DNA of 38,405 bases from Christensenellaceae bacterium (lineage in GTDB: Bacteria > Bacillota > Clostridia > Christensenellales > CAAEEZ01), in assembly GCA_020024085.1 (NCBI GenBank), contig JAHHUG010000003.1:1-38405 (forward strand). The letters are read 5' to 3'. The notes beneath the pieces were generated by a model. That model saw only the letters and a list, made by a program, of their open reading frames with translations, was not told where the DNA came from and searched no databases. Positions 1-7,041 of this stretch are shown one piece after another (positions within the stretch are counted from its first letter, which is position 1; each line of letters starts with the position of its first letter). Both the position numbers and the translations under genes were made by a program.

Positions 1-130
1 GAAGTTTACTTTATTTGTTAAGTTATAGTTATTTTTATAATAATATAAGTTTAATTAAGAATAGGATATTCTTAAAATAGTACAAGTAGTTGATGGTTAA
101 GTAGAAAAATTTTAATTTATTTCCTAAAAT

Positions 131-174
131 ATTAAAAATAAAAACACCTGTTTATATAGCATACACGGGTGTTT
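131..174 (-). terminator. Rho-independent terminator closing the folate operon
   Basis: A 10-bp inverted repeat pairs 142-151 with 165-174, around a 13-base loop. On the minus strand it is followed by a T-rich run (TTTATTTTT). It lies about 40 bases past the DUF4298 gene, where a folate-operon transcript would end. The loop is long and the T run is broken once, so strength is uncertain. Confidence 0.65.
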
Positions 175-212
175 ATTGATTATATTTGATATATAAACCA
201 TAGGTTATGTAA

Positions 213-539
213 TTATAGCTCATTTTTACTTGCTTGAATTTGTTCCTTAATTACTAGATTATCGGTAAGTAAATCAAATACTGCATCTTCAGTTAGTACC
301 CCTCTTTTTAAGCAAGGTGGTAATAAATTGTCGCAGTCAGCATTGAAATCTTCTCTCCATTCAGGACCTTGATAATAGGTAGAAAGAATATCAATTTTAT
401 CTTGGATATTGTTAAATTTTTCTATAAATTCGGGGGTAATTTTGCCTTCTTCGCAAGAAATAGATAACTCATCAATAACTAGAGTTGCCTCATCAAGTAA
501 AGCTTCCATTCTTCGTATTCTATCAATTTGATTAAACAT
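213..539 (-). CDS. DUF4298 domain protein (108 aa)
   Basis: This small soluble protein has no signal peptide or membrane segment. The N-terminal part (residues 1-55) looks helical, beginning with an RIRRMEALLDEA stretch. It is followed by the family's most recognisable block, YYQGPEWREDF near residues 55-65, and then LPPCLKRGVLTEDAVFDLL near 74-92. That order and length fit DUF4298, a family of unknown function common in Firmicutes. The start has a ribosome site (AGAGGTG) about 5 bases upstream. It begins 9 bases after the P1-peptidase gene and is very likely co-transcribed with it. The family assignment comes from remembered motifs, and no function is proposed. Confidence 0.8.
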   Translation of the reverse strand: MFNQIDRIRRMEALLDEATLVIDELSISCEEGKITPEFIEKFNNIQDKIDILSTYYQGPEWREDFNADCDNLLPPCLKRGVLTEDAVFDLLTDNLVIKEQIQASKNEL

Positions 540-548
540 ATAACACCT

Positions 549-1490
549 CTATTTAAACATTTTTTGAATTGCCTTAAACATAATGCCGTTTACCTTTGTT
601 TCGTTTTCCTTTATACCCTCAACAGAGCTTTGAATAGATTGAGAAGTTAAGTCTGGGATAATTGCAGTAAGCATATTAAACTCGATTTCTTTTTCACAAG
701 AACTCATCAAAAACATACAATCTCCGTCAAATAGTGTATGAGAAGGAGAAAGTGAAGTTGCATATCCATCGTGAGCAAGTGAACATAAAATATTTGCTTG
801 TTGCTTTGTAAGTTTTGCATTTGTAATAATGCAACCTATTGTTGTATTTGTCTTTTTAACGGGGATACTGCCCATACTAAATATTTTTTTACAGTCAACA
901 TATTCGCCATTTTCTTTTTTTGCACCAGCGATAATTTCGCCATTTTTAACAACATCGCCAAGTGCATTTACAACGGTGATAACAGCTATTTCTATATCGT
1001 TTAGTTTGAAAGTAGATACACCAAGATTGGTTTTTACAGCATATTGACTACCTAAAACCTTGCTAATTGTAGCACCCGTCGAACCACCAATGCTACCAGT
1101 TTCAAAGTTGTCTTTTTTTGCATTTTTGCAAGCCAAATATCCTGCTGTTTTGTCAGGGTAGCTAAAGTTTTTGTACTCTAGGTCGTAGATACTTGCACCA
1201 ACAACGATAGGTACATTGAACTTGCCAGTATCAAAGCCGATATTTTGTTCCCTAAGGTAATCAACAACGCCACAATCACTTTCTAGTCCAAAAGCTGAAC
1301 CACCAGAAAGTACTACTGCATTAACCTTTTGAACAGTCTTGTCATCGCGAAGTAGTTCAGTTTCTCTTGTTGCAGGAGAGTATCCTCTAACAGAAACACC
1401 AGCAATAGCATCTTTTTTTGGCAAAATTACGGTAACACCTGTTCCGTTCTCGTTGTCAGAATAATGTCCAATTTTAAAATAGTCTAGCAT
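549..1490 (-). CDS. P1 family peptidase (DmpA/NylC-like N-terminal nucleophile hydrolase)
   Basis: The 313-residue protein matches the P1 (S58/T-type) self-cleaving aminopeptidase and amidase family. Visible landmarks are GYSPATRETELL near residue 37, LSGGSAFGLESDCGV at 61-75, GSIGGSTGAT at 132-141, and NTTIGCIITNAKLTK at 215-229. In NylC and DmpA the chain is cut before a Thr or Ser in this last block, and that residue becomes the nucleophile. By analogy Thr216 is the likely nucleophile (inference). No signal peptide is seen, so it should be cytoplasmic. A ribosome site (AGAGG) lies 5 bases before ATG. It sits 67 bases after folBK with no clear terminator between them, so it may be read from the folate promoter. 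The substrate is unknown. Confidence 0.88.
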   Translation of the reverse strand: MLDYFKIGHYSDNENGTGVTVILPKKDAIAGVSVRGYSPATRETELLRDDKTVQKVNAVVLSGGSAFGLESDCGVVDYLREQNIGFDTGKFNVPIVVGASIYDLEYKNFSYPDKTAGYLACKNAKKDNFETGSIGGSTGATISKVLGSQYAVKTNLGVSTFKLNDIEIAVITVVNALGDVVKNGEIIAGAKKENGEYVDCKKIFSMGSIPVKKTNTTIGCIITNAKLTKQQANILCSLAHDGYATSLSPSHTLFDGDCMFLMSSCEKEIEFNMLTAIIPDLTSQSIQSSVEGIKENETKVNGIMFKAIQKMFK

Positions 1491-1557
1491 AAAAACCTCT
1501 TTTATAGTTTGTAAGTATATTGTACCATAATTTTTAAATTTGTATCATAAAATTTAT

Positions 1558-2373
1558 TTAATGCTTTGATTTTAATTCGCATAAAAGTTCGTTTACCGAT
1601 TTATTTTTAATAGGGTGTACAAGATAAGGTTCAATTTCTTGTAGTGGAGTAAGGACGAAATCACGAATATGCATCTCTGGGTGTGGAATTTTTAATGTTT
1701 CGGTAAAAATAACCTCGTTGTCGTACATTAAAATGTCAAGGTCTAGTGTCCTTTCTCCCCAATGACGAAGTTTTACACGATTTGCCTCTTTTTCTAAAGA
1801 ATGCAAGAAATTAAGTAGCTCAAATGGAGTGAGTATGGTTTCAATTTTCATTGCACCATTAATAAAATTAGGTTGGTCAACCACTCCGTAAGGCTCGGTT
1901 TCAATCAAATGAGAAACCTTTATCAGTTTAATATATTCGTTATTTTTTATTTTTTCAACAGCATTATTGATATATTTTTCTTTGTCTCCAAGATTGCTAC
2001 CCATTGCAATATATGCAGTGTGCCAACCTCTGCTAACTGTTGCAGAAACATCTTCGAAAGGGATATCAATAGGTGCATTTGGTTTGTTGATTGTAAGAGT
2101 AAGGTGATGGATTTTGTCAAACTTGTGTAACAAGTCTTTTGCAAGGTCGTTTGCAAGAATTTCGATTAAATCATAGTTGTTTTCAACAAGAAATCTTTTA
2201 ATTTCCTCTGCCACAAGACCATAGTGAACAGTTTTTTCAATGTTGTCAACAATTACCGAGGTATCAAGGAAAAAATCAAGGTCAACATAGAATTTTTGAC
2301 CATTTTTCTTCTCAAAATCGTAAACTCCATGGTTTGCAAATACCTCCAAACCTTTGATTGTTATCTTATCCAT
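1558..2373 (-). CDS. folBK: Bifunctional dihydroneopterin aldolase / HPPK (FolB-FolK fusion)
   Basis: Two successive folate enzymes are fused in 271 residues. Residues 1-115 are dihydroneopterin aldolase, which makes 6-hydroxymethyl-dihydropterin and glycolaldehyde. It has the NHGVYDFEKKNGQ start with the expected catalytic Glu21, and a Lys near 97 in LTINKPNAP. Residues 119-271 are HPPK, which transfers pyrophosphate from ATP to that product. It has YIAMGSNLGDKE at 121-132, ETEPYGVVDQPNFING near 158-173, the metal and ATP block RHWGERTLDLDIL at 203-214, and IPHPEMHIRDFVL near 228. FolB-FolK fusions are common in clostridia. The ribosome site GGAAGG lies 6 bases upstream. The gene overlaps the end of folP by 13 bases, so translation is probably coupled. 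Confidence 0.96.
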   Translation of the reverse strand: MDKITIKGLEVFANHGVYDFEKKNGQKFYVDLDFFLDTSVIVDNIEKTVHYGLVAEEIKRFLVENNYDLIEILANDLAKDLLHKFDKIHHLTLTINKPNAPIDIPFEDVSATVSRGWHTAYIAMGSNLGDKEKYINNAVEKIKNNEYIKLIKVSHLIETEPYGVVDQPNFINGAMKIETILTPFELLNFLHSLEKEANRVKLRHWGERTLDLDILMYDNEVIFTETLKIPHPEMHIRDFVLTPLQEIEPYLVHPIKNKSVNELLCELKSKH

Positions 2374-3179
2374 TTTTTGCCTTCCATTATAGATTTTGTC
2401 ACTTTTATAGCCTCAAGGTTTGATTTTACATCGTGAACTCTAAAGAATTTTACATCATTTAGAACACCTATTGTTGTAGATACAGCAGTTGCCAAATCTC
2501 TTTCTTTTGGTTCATTATCAAGGGTAAGTCCAAACACTGATTTTCGGCTTGTAGCCATCATTTGCGGGCAGGAAAATTGATTTAGTAGGTCAATATGTTG
2601 TAAAAGTAGCAAATTTTGTTCATAAGTCTTTGCAAAACCTATGCCACCATCAATAATGATTTTATCTCTTTTTATGCCTGCATTTTTTGCAATTTCTAAA
2701 CTATCTTTAATGTCATTTACAACATCGGTTAGAAAATCGTTGTAGTCGATATTTTTACGGTTATGCATCAAAATATAAGGCAAATTACTGCTAGCTACAA
2801 TGTTTGCCATTCTGCTGTCATACTTTAGTCCCCATATATCGTTGATAAGGTCAATTTTGTCTACAAAAACAGATAATACATCGGGTTTGTAGGTGTCTAG
2901 CGATACTGGAATATCAAAGGTTTCCTTGATTTTTTCAATGTATGGTGCAACCCTATCAATTTCCTCTTGAATAGAAATTTTAATGTGGTTTGGTCTTGTT
3001 GATTCGCCACCGATATCAATAATATCTGCACCCTCATTTATCATTTGTTCGGTATGAAATAGTGCATTATCTAGGCTGTTAAATTGTGAGCCATCGGAAA
3101 ATGAGTCGGGTGTAACATTAAGTATACCCATAATATAGCAACCGTTTGTTAAATCGAATTCTTTGTTACCTATTTTCAT
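2361..3179 (-). CDS. folP: Dihydropteroate synthase
   Basis: The enzyme condenses HPPK's product with p-aminobenzoate to give dihydropteroate, and is the sulfonamide target. The family motifs occur in order: GILNVTPDSFSDG, GADIIDIGGESTRPN, SLDTYKPDV, LINDIWGL (usually NDISG), LMHNR, DGGIGFAKTYEQNL, ATSRKSVFG and the C-terminal RVHDV. A reading frame extends 5 codons further up (to 3194). ATG at 3179 is preferred because AGAGGT lies 7 bases before it, giving 272 residues, and because the protein then begins MKIGNKEFDL, as is usual. It overlaps the HD-domain gene upstream by 14 bases and folBK downstream by 13. The Trp in place of Ser in NDISG is a minor oddity. Confidence 0.96.
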   Translation of the reverse strand: MKIGNKEFDLTNGCYIMGILNVTPDSFSDGSQFNSLDNALFHTEQMINEGADIIDIGGESTRPNHIKISIQEEIDRVAPYIEKIKETFDIPVSLDTYKPDVLSVFVDKIDLINDIWGLKYDSRMANIVASSNLPYILMHNRKNIDYNDFLTDVVNDIKDSLEIAKNAGIKRDKIIIDGGIGFAKTYEQNLLLLQHIDLLNQFSCPQMMATSRKSVFGLTLDNEPKERDLATAVSTTIGVLNDVKFFRVHDVKSNLEAIKVTKSIMEGKKWIR

Positions 3180-3645
3180 TATAGTACCTCTCATTTTGCA
3201 AATTTTTATCCCATTTGCAAGTATTTTTTGCCTTGCAAGTATAGCAAGGTCTACTTAGTTTATCTGCCTTATAAAGTAGGTTAGATAAACCATCATTTGA
3301 CTGTTTGTCGTGCTTTGAAATTGCATCAATTATAGTTGGAATATCCTTGTTAGAGTAGCCACATTCAGTAAGTATTTGTGTAATATCATTTGTCCCTGCA
3401 ACTCTATGGTCAGTACCAAACTTGTACTCATTTACTCTACCGATATCGTGTAATAGAGCAGTTGCAACAATGATATCGTGTGGGATAGATAGACTATTGC
3501 TATTGTTTATTTCAAGCATAATTCGTGCTACTTCAACAAGGTGTGATATATCGTGTTTGCAATAAATCCTATTTTCTTCTAATTTGTTAAGTTCGCATAA
3601 AAGCAAGTTAAAATGCTCATTTTGCAATATAAAACCCGTTTTCAT
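3166..3645 (-). CDS. HD-domain phosphohydrolase of the folate operon (possible FolQ-step enzyme)
   Basis: This 159-residue protein carries the metal-binding HD signature: His35 (DISHLVEVAR), His66-Asp67 (ATALLHDIGR) and Asp128 (YKADKLSR). The C-terminus adds three cysteines (134, 137, 143; CYTCKAKNTC) that could bind a metal. HD proteins hydrolyse phosphoesters, often of nucleotides. The gene sits 1 base after folE and overlaps folP. The pathway step between their products is removal of pyrophosphate from dihydroneopterin triphosphate, and no other phosphatase is encoded in the operon. Assignment to that step is inference from position only. The start has only a weak ribosome site, so translation probably depends on coupling to folE. 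Confidence 0.85.
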   Translation of the reverse strand: MKTGFILQNEHFNLLLCELNKLEENRIYCKHDISHLVEVARIMLEINNSNSLSIPHDIIVATALLHDIGRVNEYKFGTDHRVAGTNDITQILTECGYSNKDIPTIIDAISKHDKQSNDGLSNLLYKADKLSRPCYTCKAKNTCKWDKNLQNERYYNENR

Positions 3646-3646
3646 A

Positions 3647-4201
3647 CTACTTAATCATTTGCAAAACTTTTAATTGCAAGTTTTCATTATCCTTAAATAC
3701 TCCAAAAGTTGAAATAGAAGTGGTCTTTGAACCAATCTTTTTTACACCTCTTGCAGTCATACAAGTGTGCTCGGCTTCTATTACGACCATTACACCTTTT
3801 GCATTAAGTTCGGTATATACGGCAGATGCAATTTGGTTGCAAAGTTGCTCCTGAAGTTGTAATCTTTTGCTAAAAGTATCTACCGTTCTTGCAAGTTTTG
3901 ATAGCCCTACAACCTTCCCGTTTGGGATATAGCAAATTGCTACTTTACCAAAAAAAGGCATTAAGTGATGTTCGCAAGTAGAGGTAAAATTGATATCCTT
4001 TTCAAGTACTAAGTCGCTAGTTTCGACATTGAAAGTTTTTGATAGATGTATTTTGCAGTCCTCATTATTTCCACTTGTTAGTTCTTCAAACATATTAGCA
4101 ACTCTTTTGGGGGTGTCAATTAAACCCTCCCTTGAGGTGTCCTCTCCAAGTGCCTCTAGTATCATTGATACTGCTTGTTCTATCTTTTGCTTATCTACCA
4201 T
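3647..4201 (-). CDS. folE: GTP cyclohydrolase I
   Basis: FolE converts GTP to dihydroneopterin triphosphate, the first committed folate step. The zinc and active-site residues are intact: TSTCEHHLMPF (Cys76, His78, His79) and AEHTCMTARGVKK (Cys147). Also present are VVGLSKLARTVD and RLQLQEQLCNQI, typical of the type I enzyme. Length from the chosen start is 184 residues, normal for the family. The frame is open 8 codons further (4225), but ATG at 4201 has a strong GGAGGT site 5 bases upstream and gives a conventional N-terminus (MVDKQKIEQAV). It overlaps the folC end by 11 bases, and the HD-domain gene starts 1 base after it. Confidence 0.97.
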   Translation of the reverse strand: MVDKQKIEQAVSMILEALGEDTSREGLIDTPKRVANMFEELTSGNNEDCKIHLSKTFNVETSDLVLEKDINFTSTCEHHLMPFFGKVAICYIPNGKVVGLSKLARTVDTFSKRLQLQEQLCNQIASAVYTELNAKGVMVVIEAEHTCMTARGVKKIGSKTTSISTFGVFKDNENLQLKVLQMIK

Positions 4202-5420
4202 TTTGTACCTCCAGTTTAATTTCACTTAAAAATGACAATGAACCAAAAGCAACAACAGTTGTTGATTTATCCATTTTAGCTTTAGCTACTGCATCTTTAA
4301 GGGTAGTGTATTCTACATTTTTGTTATATTGCTCAATCAAATTTTTTAGTTCTAATCCACTAAGGTGTCTTGGGTTATCCCAGTCGAAAGTATATATTTT
4401 TTTTGCATATTTTACGGTGTTTTTAATAATGCTGGTATAATCTTTATCCTTAAAGATACCTATAATCAGTGTAATATCTTTTTTATTTTTGATAAAATTT
4501 TCAAGATATAGGCTAGCATTAGGATTATGACAGCCATCAATTATAAAGGTTGGGTTAGTGCTAACAACCTCAAACCTACCATTAATTTGAGCTGAACTGA
4601 TACCATCTTTTATAGCATTATCGCTGATATTATAACCTAATTTTTTAAGGTAATTTACACCCTCAATAGCAAGTGGCAGATTGACTTTTTGGTATTCGCC
4701 TAGCATTTTAGTTGAGTAGGTTGTGCCATTATATGTGATATATTGCAAGTTGTCCTTTATGGTGCTTGTTGCATCTTTAGTTACGATTACATTTTGTGCA
4801 TTGTCGTTGATAATATCCATTACATCGCAGTTGACATTAGATGTAATTACAGTATCACGAATAATGCCACATTTATTTTGTGTGATTTCTCTAAGGTTAC
4901 CAAGAATTTTTGTATGGTCAAGGCTAATTGATGTAAGGATAGAAAATAGGTTAGTTTCCTCTACATTTGTGGCATCGTATTTACCACCAAGCCCACATTC
5001 AACGATTAAAAAATCCACTTTTTTTGTTGCAAAATAAAGATAGCAAATTACGGTTTCTATCATATAACTTGTAAAATTGTAAGTATTAGAAAGTTCTTGT
5101 AAAAGTGGATAAATTTTGCTAAAACAATCTGCAAAATCTTCATTAGAAATAGAGATATTATTTATCTTAAACATCTCGTTATAATAAAAAACAGCAGGCG
5201 ACATAAAGGTACCTACATTAAAACCTGCCTTAGTTAAAATGCTAGAAAGGTAGGTTGTAGTAGAGCCTTTGCCATTAGTGCCTGCTATATGGATAATATT
5301 CAATTTGTTCTGTGGATTACCTAGTTTGTCTAGTAAAATTTTAACGGGAGCAATGGTAAAATCACTACCTTTTTTACTAAGATTATTTAGATAATTTCTA
5401 CTAAAATTATAACTTTTCAT
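4191..5420 (-). CDS. folC: Folylpolyglutamate synthase / dihydrofolate synthase
   Basis: FolC joins L-glutamate to dihydropteroate and extends the polyglutamate tail, using ATP. The P-loop AGTNGKGST lies at residues 46-54, followed by FLIVECGLGGKYDATN, SLDHTKILG, NGRFEVV and IIDGCHNPNA, as expected for a Mur-ligase-type enzyme. The longest frame begins at 5489, but those extra codons run through the riboswitch and its hairpin. ATG at 5420 has GGAGGG directly upstream and gives 409 residues, a normal length with the usual short N-terminus. This is the first gene of the operon and the one whose ribosome site the THF riboswitch appears to control. Confidence 0.96.
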   Translation of the reverse strand: MKSYNFSRNYLNNLSKKGSDFTIAPVKILLDKLGNPQNKLNIIHIAGTNGKGSTTTYLSSILTKAGFNVGTFMSPAVFYYNEMFKINNISISNEDFADCFSKIYPLLQELSNTYNFTSYMIETVICYLYFATKKVDFLIVECGLGGKYDATNVEETNLFSILTSISLDHTKILGNLREITQNKCGIIRDTVITSNVNCDVMDIINDNAQNVIVTKDATSTIKDNLQYITYNGTTYSTKMLGEYQKVNLPLAIEGVNYLKKLGYNISDNAIKDGISSAQINGRFEVVSTNPTFIIDGCHNPNASLYLENFIKNKKDITLIIGIFKDKDYTSIIKNTVKYAKKIYTFDWDNPRHLSGLELKNLIEQYNKNVEYTTLKDAVAKAKMDKSTTVVAFGSLSFLSEIKLEVQNGR

Positions 5421-5442
5421 AACCCTCCAAATATTTGGAAGG
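5421..5442 (-). promoter_or_regulatory. Hairpin that sequesters the folC ribosome site
   Basis: On the minus strand CCTTCCAA pairs with TTGGAGGG around an ATAT loop, 8 bp with one G-T pair. The right arm is the folC ribosome site, which ends 2 bases before ATG, so a folded hairpin should block translation. The left arm can instead pair with TTTGGAAG at 5551-5558, at the 5' edge of the riboswitch (8 perfect bases). The two pairings exclude each other. With folate bound, the 5' edge would be held in the aptamer and the hairpin would form. The geometry is seen directly; the switching direction is inferred. Confidence 0.75.
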
Positions 5443-5458
5443 TCCCCGGTATGAGAAT

Positions 5459-5558
5459 GAAGCTGGAGCAAATATTGTACCGCAAGCAAAATTGCTTTTC
5501 GCCCAGAGGCACCCCACGTCCTACTGATACTTAACGCACAATATTTTAGTCTTCCAAA
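5459..5558 (-). promoter_or_regulatory. Tetrahydrofolate (THF) riboswitch aptamer
   Basis: The folC leader folds like the THF (folT) riboswitch. Stem P2 pairs 539-546 with 470-477 (add 5000), 8 perfect bp. P3 pairs 5520-5526 with 5504-5509 (6 bp, one bulged T), and its loop holds GTGGGGTG. A small P4 (AAGCA/TGCTT) lies at 5484-5497. Conserved single-stranded parts are present: GCGTTAAGT at 5529-5537, GCGAA at 5498-5502, TGCGGT at 5479-5484 and TTGCTCC at 5465-5471. P1 is short (GAAG/CTTC, 5551-5554 with 5459-5462). Identification is from the remembered consensus of this class. Its position before five folate genes agrees strongly. Confidence 0.9.
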
Positions 5559-5572
5559 AATTGATTTATTTA

Positions 5573-5601
5573 ATTGTAAATTTATTATACTATTTTGTCA
5601 A
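5573..5601 (-). promoter_or_regulatory. Promoter of the folate operon
   Basis: On the minus strand a perfect -35 TTGACA (5596-5601) is separated by 17 bases from a -10 TACAAT (5573-5578). Transcription would start near 5566, a few bases before the riboswitch's 5' edge at 5558, which is the arrangement expected for a leader riboswitch. Confidence 0.8.
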
Positions 5602-5707
5602 ACTTAATGCAAATGAAAATAATAATTTTTATTTGTAAAGTTGGCATAATAATATTAGTAACAAAGTGCTTTAACTATAAAATATAGCAAAATCGGTAGT
5701 TTATGTG

Positions 5708-6919
5708 CTATTTTGTAGCGATAAACTCCTTGATTAAGTCGCTACCTACTGCAACAAAGTCGTTTGTTTCGGCAGCAGTTTTTTCCGAGTACATATCTTT
5801 TCCTTCCCTATCAACTTGGTTAGAATATATCATAAATGGTACTGGATTACTAGAGTGAGTCATTGTAGCAATAGGTGTTGGGTGGTCAGGAAGAATCATA
5901 ATTGCAAAGTCTTCGCCCATTTTTAATAGACCATTAAATAGTGTGCCAACAATGTTTTTGTCAATCTCTTGGATAGCGTTTATTTTTGCTTTTATGTTGC
6001 CTTGATGTCCACTTTCATCGGGTGCTTCAATATGTACATATACAAAGTCGTTACCATCTTGTAGAGCTTTTAGTGCAGTTTCGCCTTTACCTAAAAAGTT
6101 GGTTACAATGCCACCTGTTGCACCTTCTACCTTATAAAGTTTTAGTCCAGCAGAAATTGCGATACCTTTAAGCAAGTCAACGGCACAAACCATAGCACCA
6201 TTTAGTCCAAACTTCTCTTTGAAGTTGTCTAGTATAGGTTTAGTACCTTCGCCCCATAGCCAAATAGAGTTTGCTGGGTTTTTGCCCTCCTCGATTCTCT
6301 TTTTATTGATTGGGTGGTCCTTAAGTAGTTCGTATGACTTCTTTTGTAGTTCGGTATAAAACTCCATATCCTTATTTTTAGGAAGATGAGTCTTGATAGG
6401 TTGCTTTGATATATCGTGTGGTGGAGTAAAATCGGTACCTACTGTTGTGTGTTTGATAATCAAGCAATGTCTATAACTAATACCGGGATAGAAGTGGAAC
6501 TTATCGCAACCAAGGTTTGCCTCTAAATATTTGATAAGTTCGCTAGATTCCTCAGTAGAAATTTCGCCACTTGAGTAGTCTACCATTGTTTTATCTTCGT
6601 AGTTTTGTTCATCGCTAAGTGTTACTAGATTGCATCTAATCGCAATATCGTCGTCCTCCATTTTAACGCCAAGGCTTACAGCCTCAAGTGGAGACCTACC
6701 GGTATAATATTTGTCTGGTGCATAGCCTAGAACAGATAGGTTTGCAGTATCGCTACCTGGCTTAAATCCATCAGGGATAGTTTTTACAATACCTAGTCTA
6801 CTAGATTTAGCTAGCATATCCATATAAGGTTTATTGCTCACCTCAAGAGGTGTTTTGTTACCTAATTCAGCAATTGGAAGGTCAGCCATTCCATCGCATA
6901 AAACTAATGCATATTTCAT
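5708..6919 (-). CDS. apgM: Cofactor-independent phosphoglycerate mutase, archaeal type
   Basis: The 403-residue enzyme interconverts 3- and 2-phosphoglycerate in glycolysis and belongs to the alkaline-phosphatase superfamily. Metal and nucleophile residues are visible: Asp9 in LVLCDGMAD and Ser56 in PGSDTANLSVLGY. The metal sites DESGHQGN and LPDHPTP, and GRSPLEA, lie further on. Length and start (MKYALVLCDG) are typical. Some members of this family have been proposed to act as homoserine kinases; nothing nearby supports that here. The ribosome site AGGAG lies 5 bases upstream and the gene has its own promoter. Downstream there is only a weak hairpin including the stop codon (ATAGCA/TGCTAT), so termination is unclear. 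Confidence 0.95.
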   Translation of the reverse strand: MKYALVLCDGMADLPIAELGNKTPLEVSNKPYMDMLAKSSRLGIVKTIPDGFKPGSDTANLSVLGYAPDKYYTGRSPLEAVSLGVKMEDDDIAIRCNLVTLSDEQNYEDKTMVDYSSGEISTEESSELIKYLEANLGCDKFHFYPGISYRHCLIIKHTTVGTDFTPPHDISKQPIKTHLPKNKDMEFYTELQKKSYELLKDHPINKKRIEEGKNPANSIWLWGEGTKPILDNFKEKFGLNGAMVCAVDLLKGIAISAGLKLYKVEGATGGIVTNFLGKGETALKALQDGNDFVYVHIEAPDESGHQGNIKAKINAIQEIDKNIVGTLFNGLLKMGEDFAIMILPDHPTPIATMTHSSNPVPFMIYSNQVDREGKDMYSEKTAAETNDFVAVGSDLIKEFIATK

Positions 6920-6938
6920 AAATAACTCCTATAATAAT

Positions 6939-6967
6939 ATGGTATTATTAACTTTATAAAATGTCAA
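6939..6967 (-). promoter_or_regulatory. apgM promoter
   Basis: On the minus strand -35 TTGACA (6962-6967) lies 17 bases from -10 TACCAT (6939-6944). The start codon follows about 20 bases further on, after an AGGAG site. Confidence 0.7.
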
Positions 6968-6977
6968 ATAAAAACTA

Positions 6978-7006
6978 TTGTATAATTAAAATTAATGGTA
7001 TATAAT
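6978..7006 (+). promoter_or_regulatory. Promoter of the acyltransferase / GH127-like gene pair
   Basis: TTGTAT (6978-6983) and a perfect TATAAT (7001-7006) are 17 bases apart, divergent from the apgM promoter. The predicted start near 7013 leaves a leader of about 29 bases before ATG at 7042. Confidence 0.75.
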
Positions 7007-7041
7007 AAAAATATAATATATAATCACGGTGACAAAATATA

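Noticed and set aside
55..75. Inverted repeat TTAAGAAT/ATTCTTAA near the left edge
   Set aside because: It is perfect over 8 bases, but A/T-rich, with no T run on either strand and no gene nearby in the window, so no role can be supported.
5421..5489. Longer folC start at 5489
   Set aside because: Those 23 codons overlap the riboswitch and the ribosome-site hairpin, and the better ribosome site precedes ATG at 5420.
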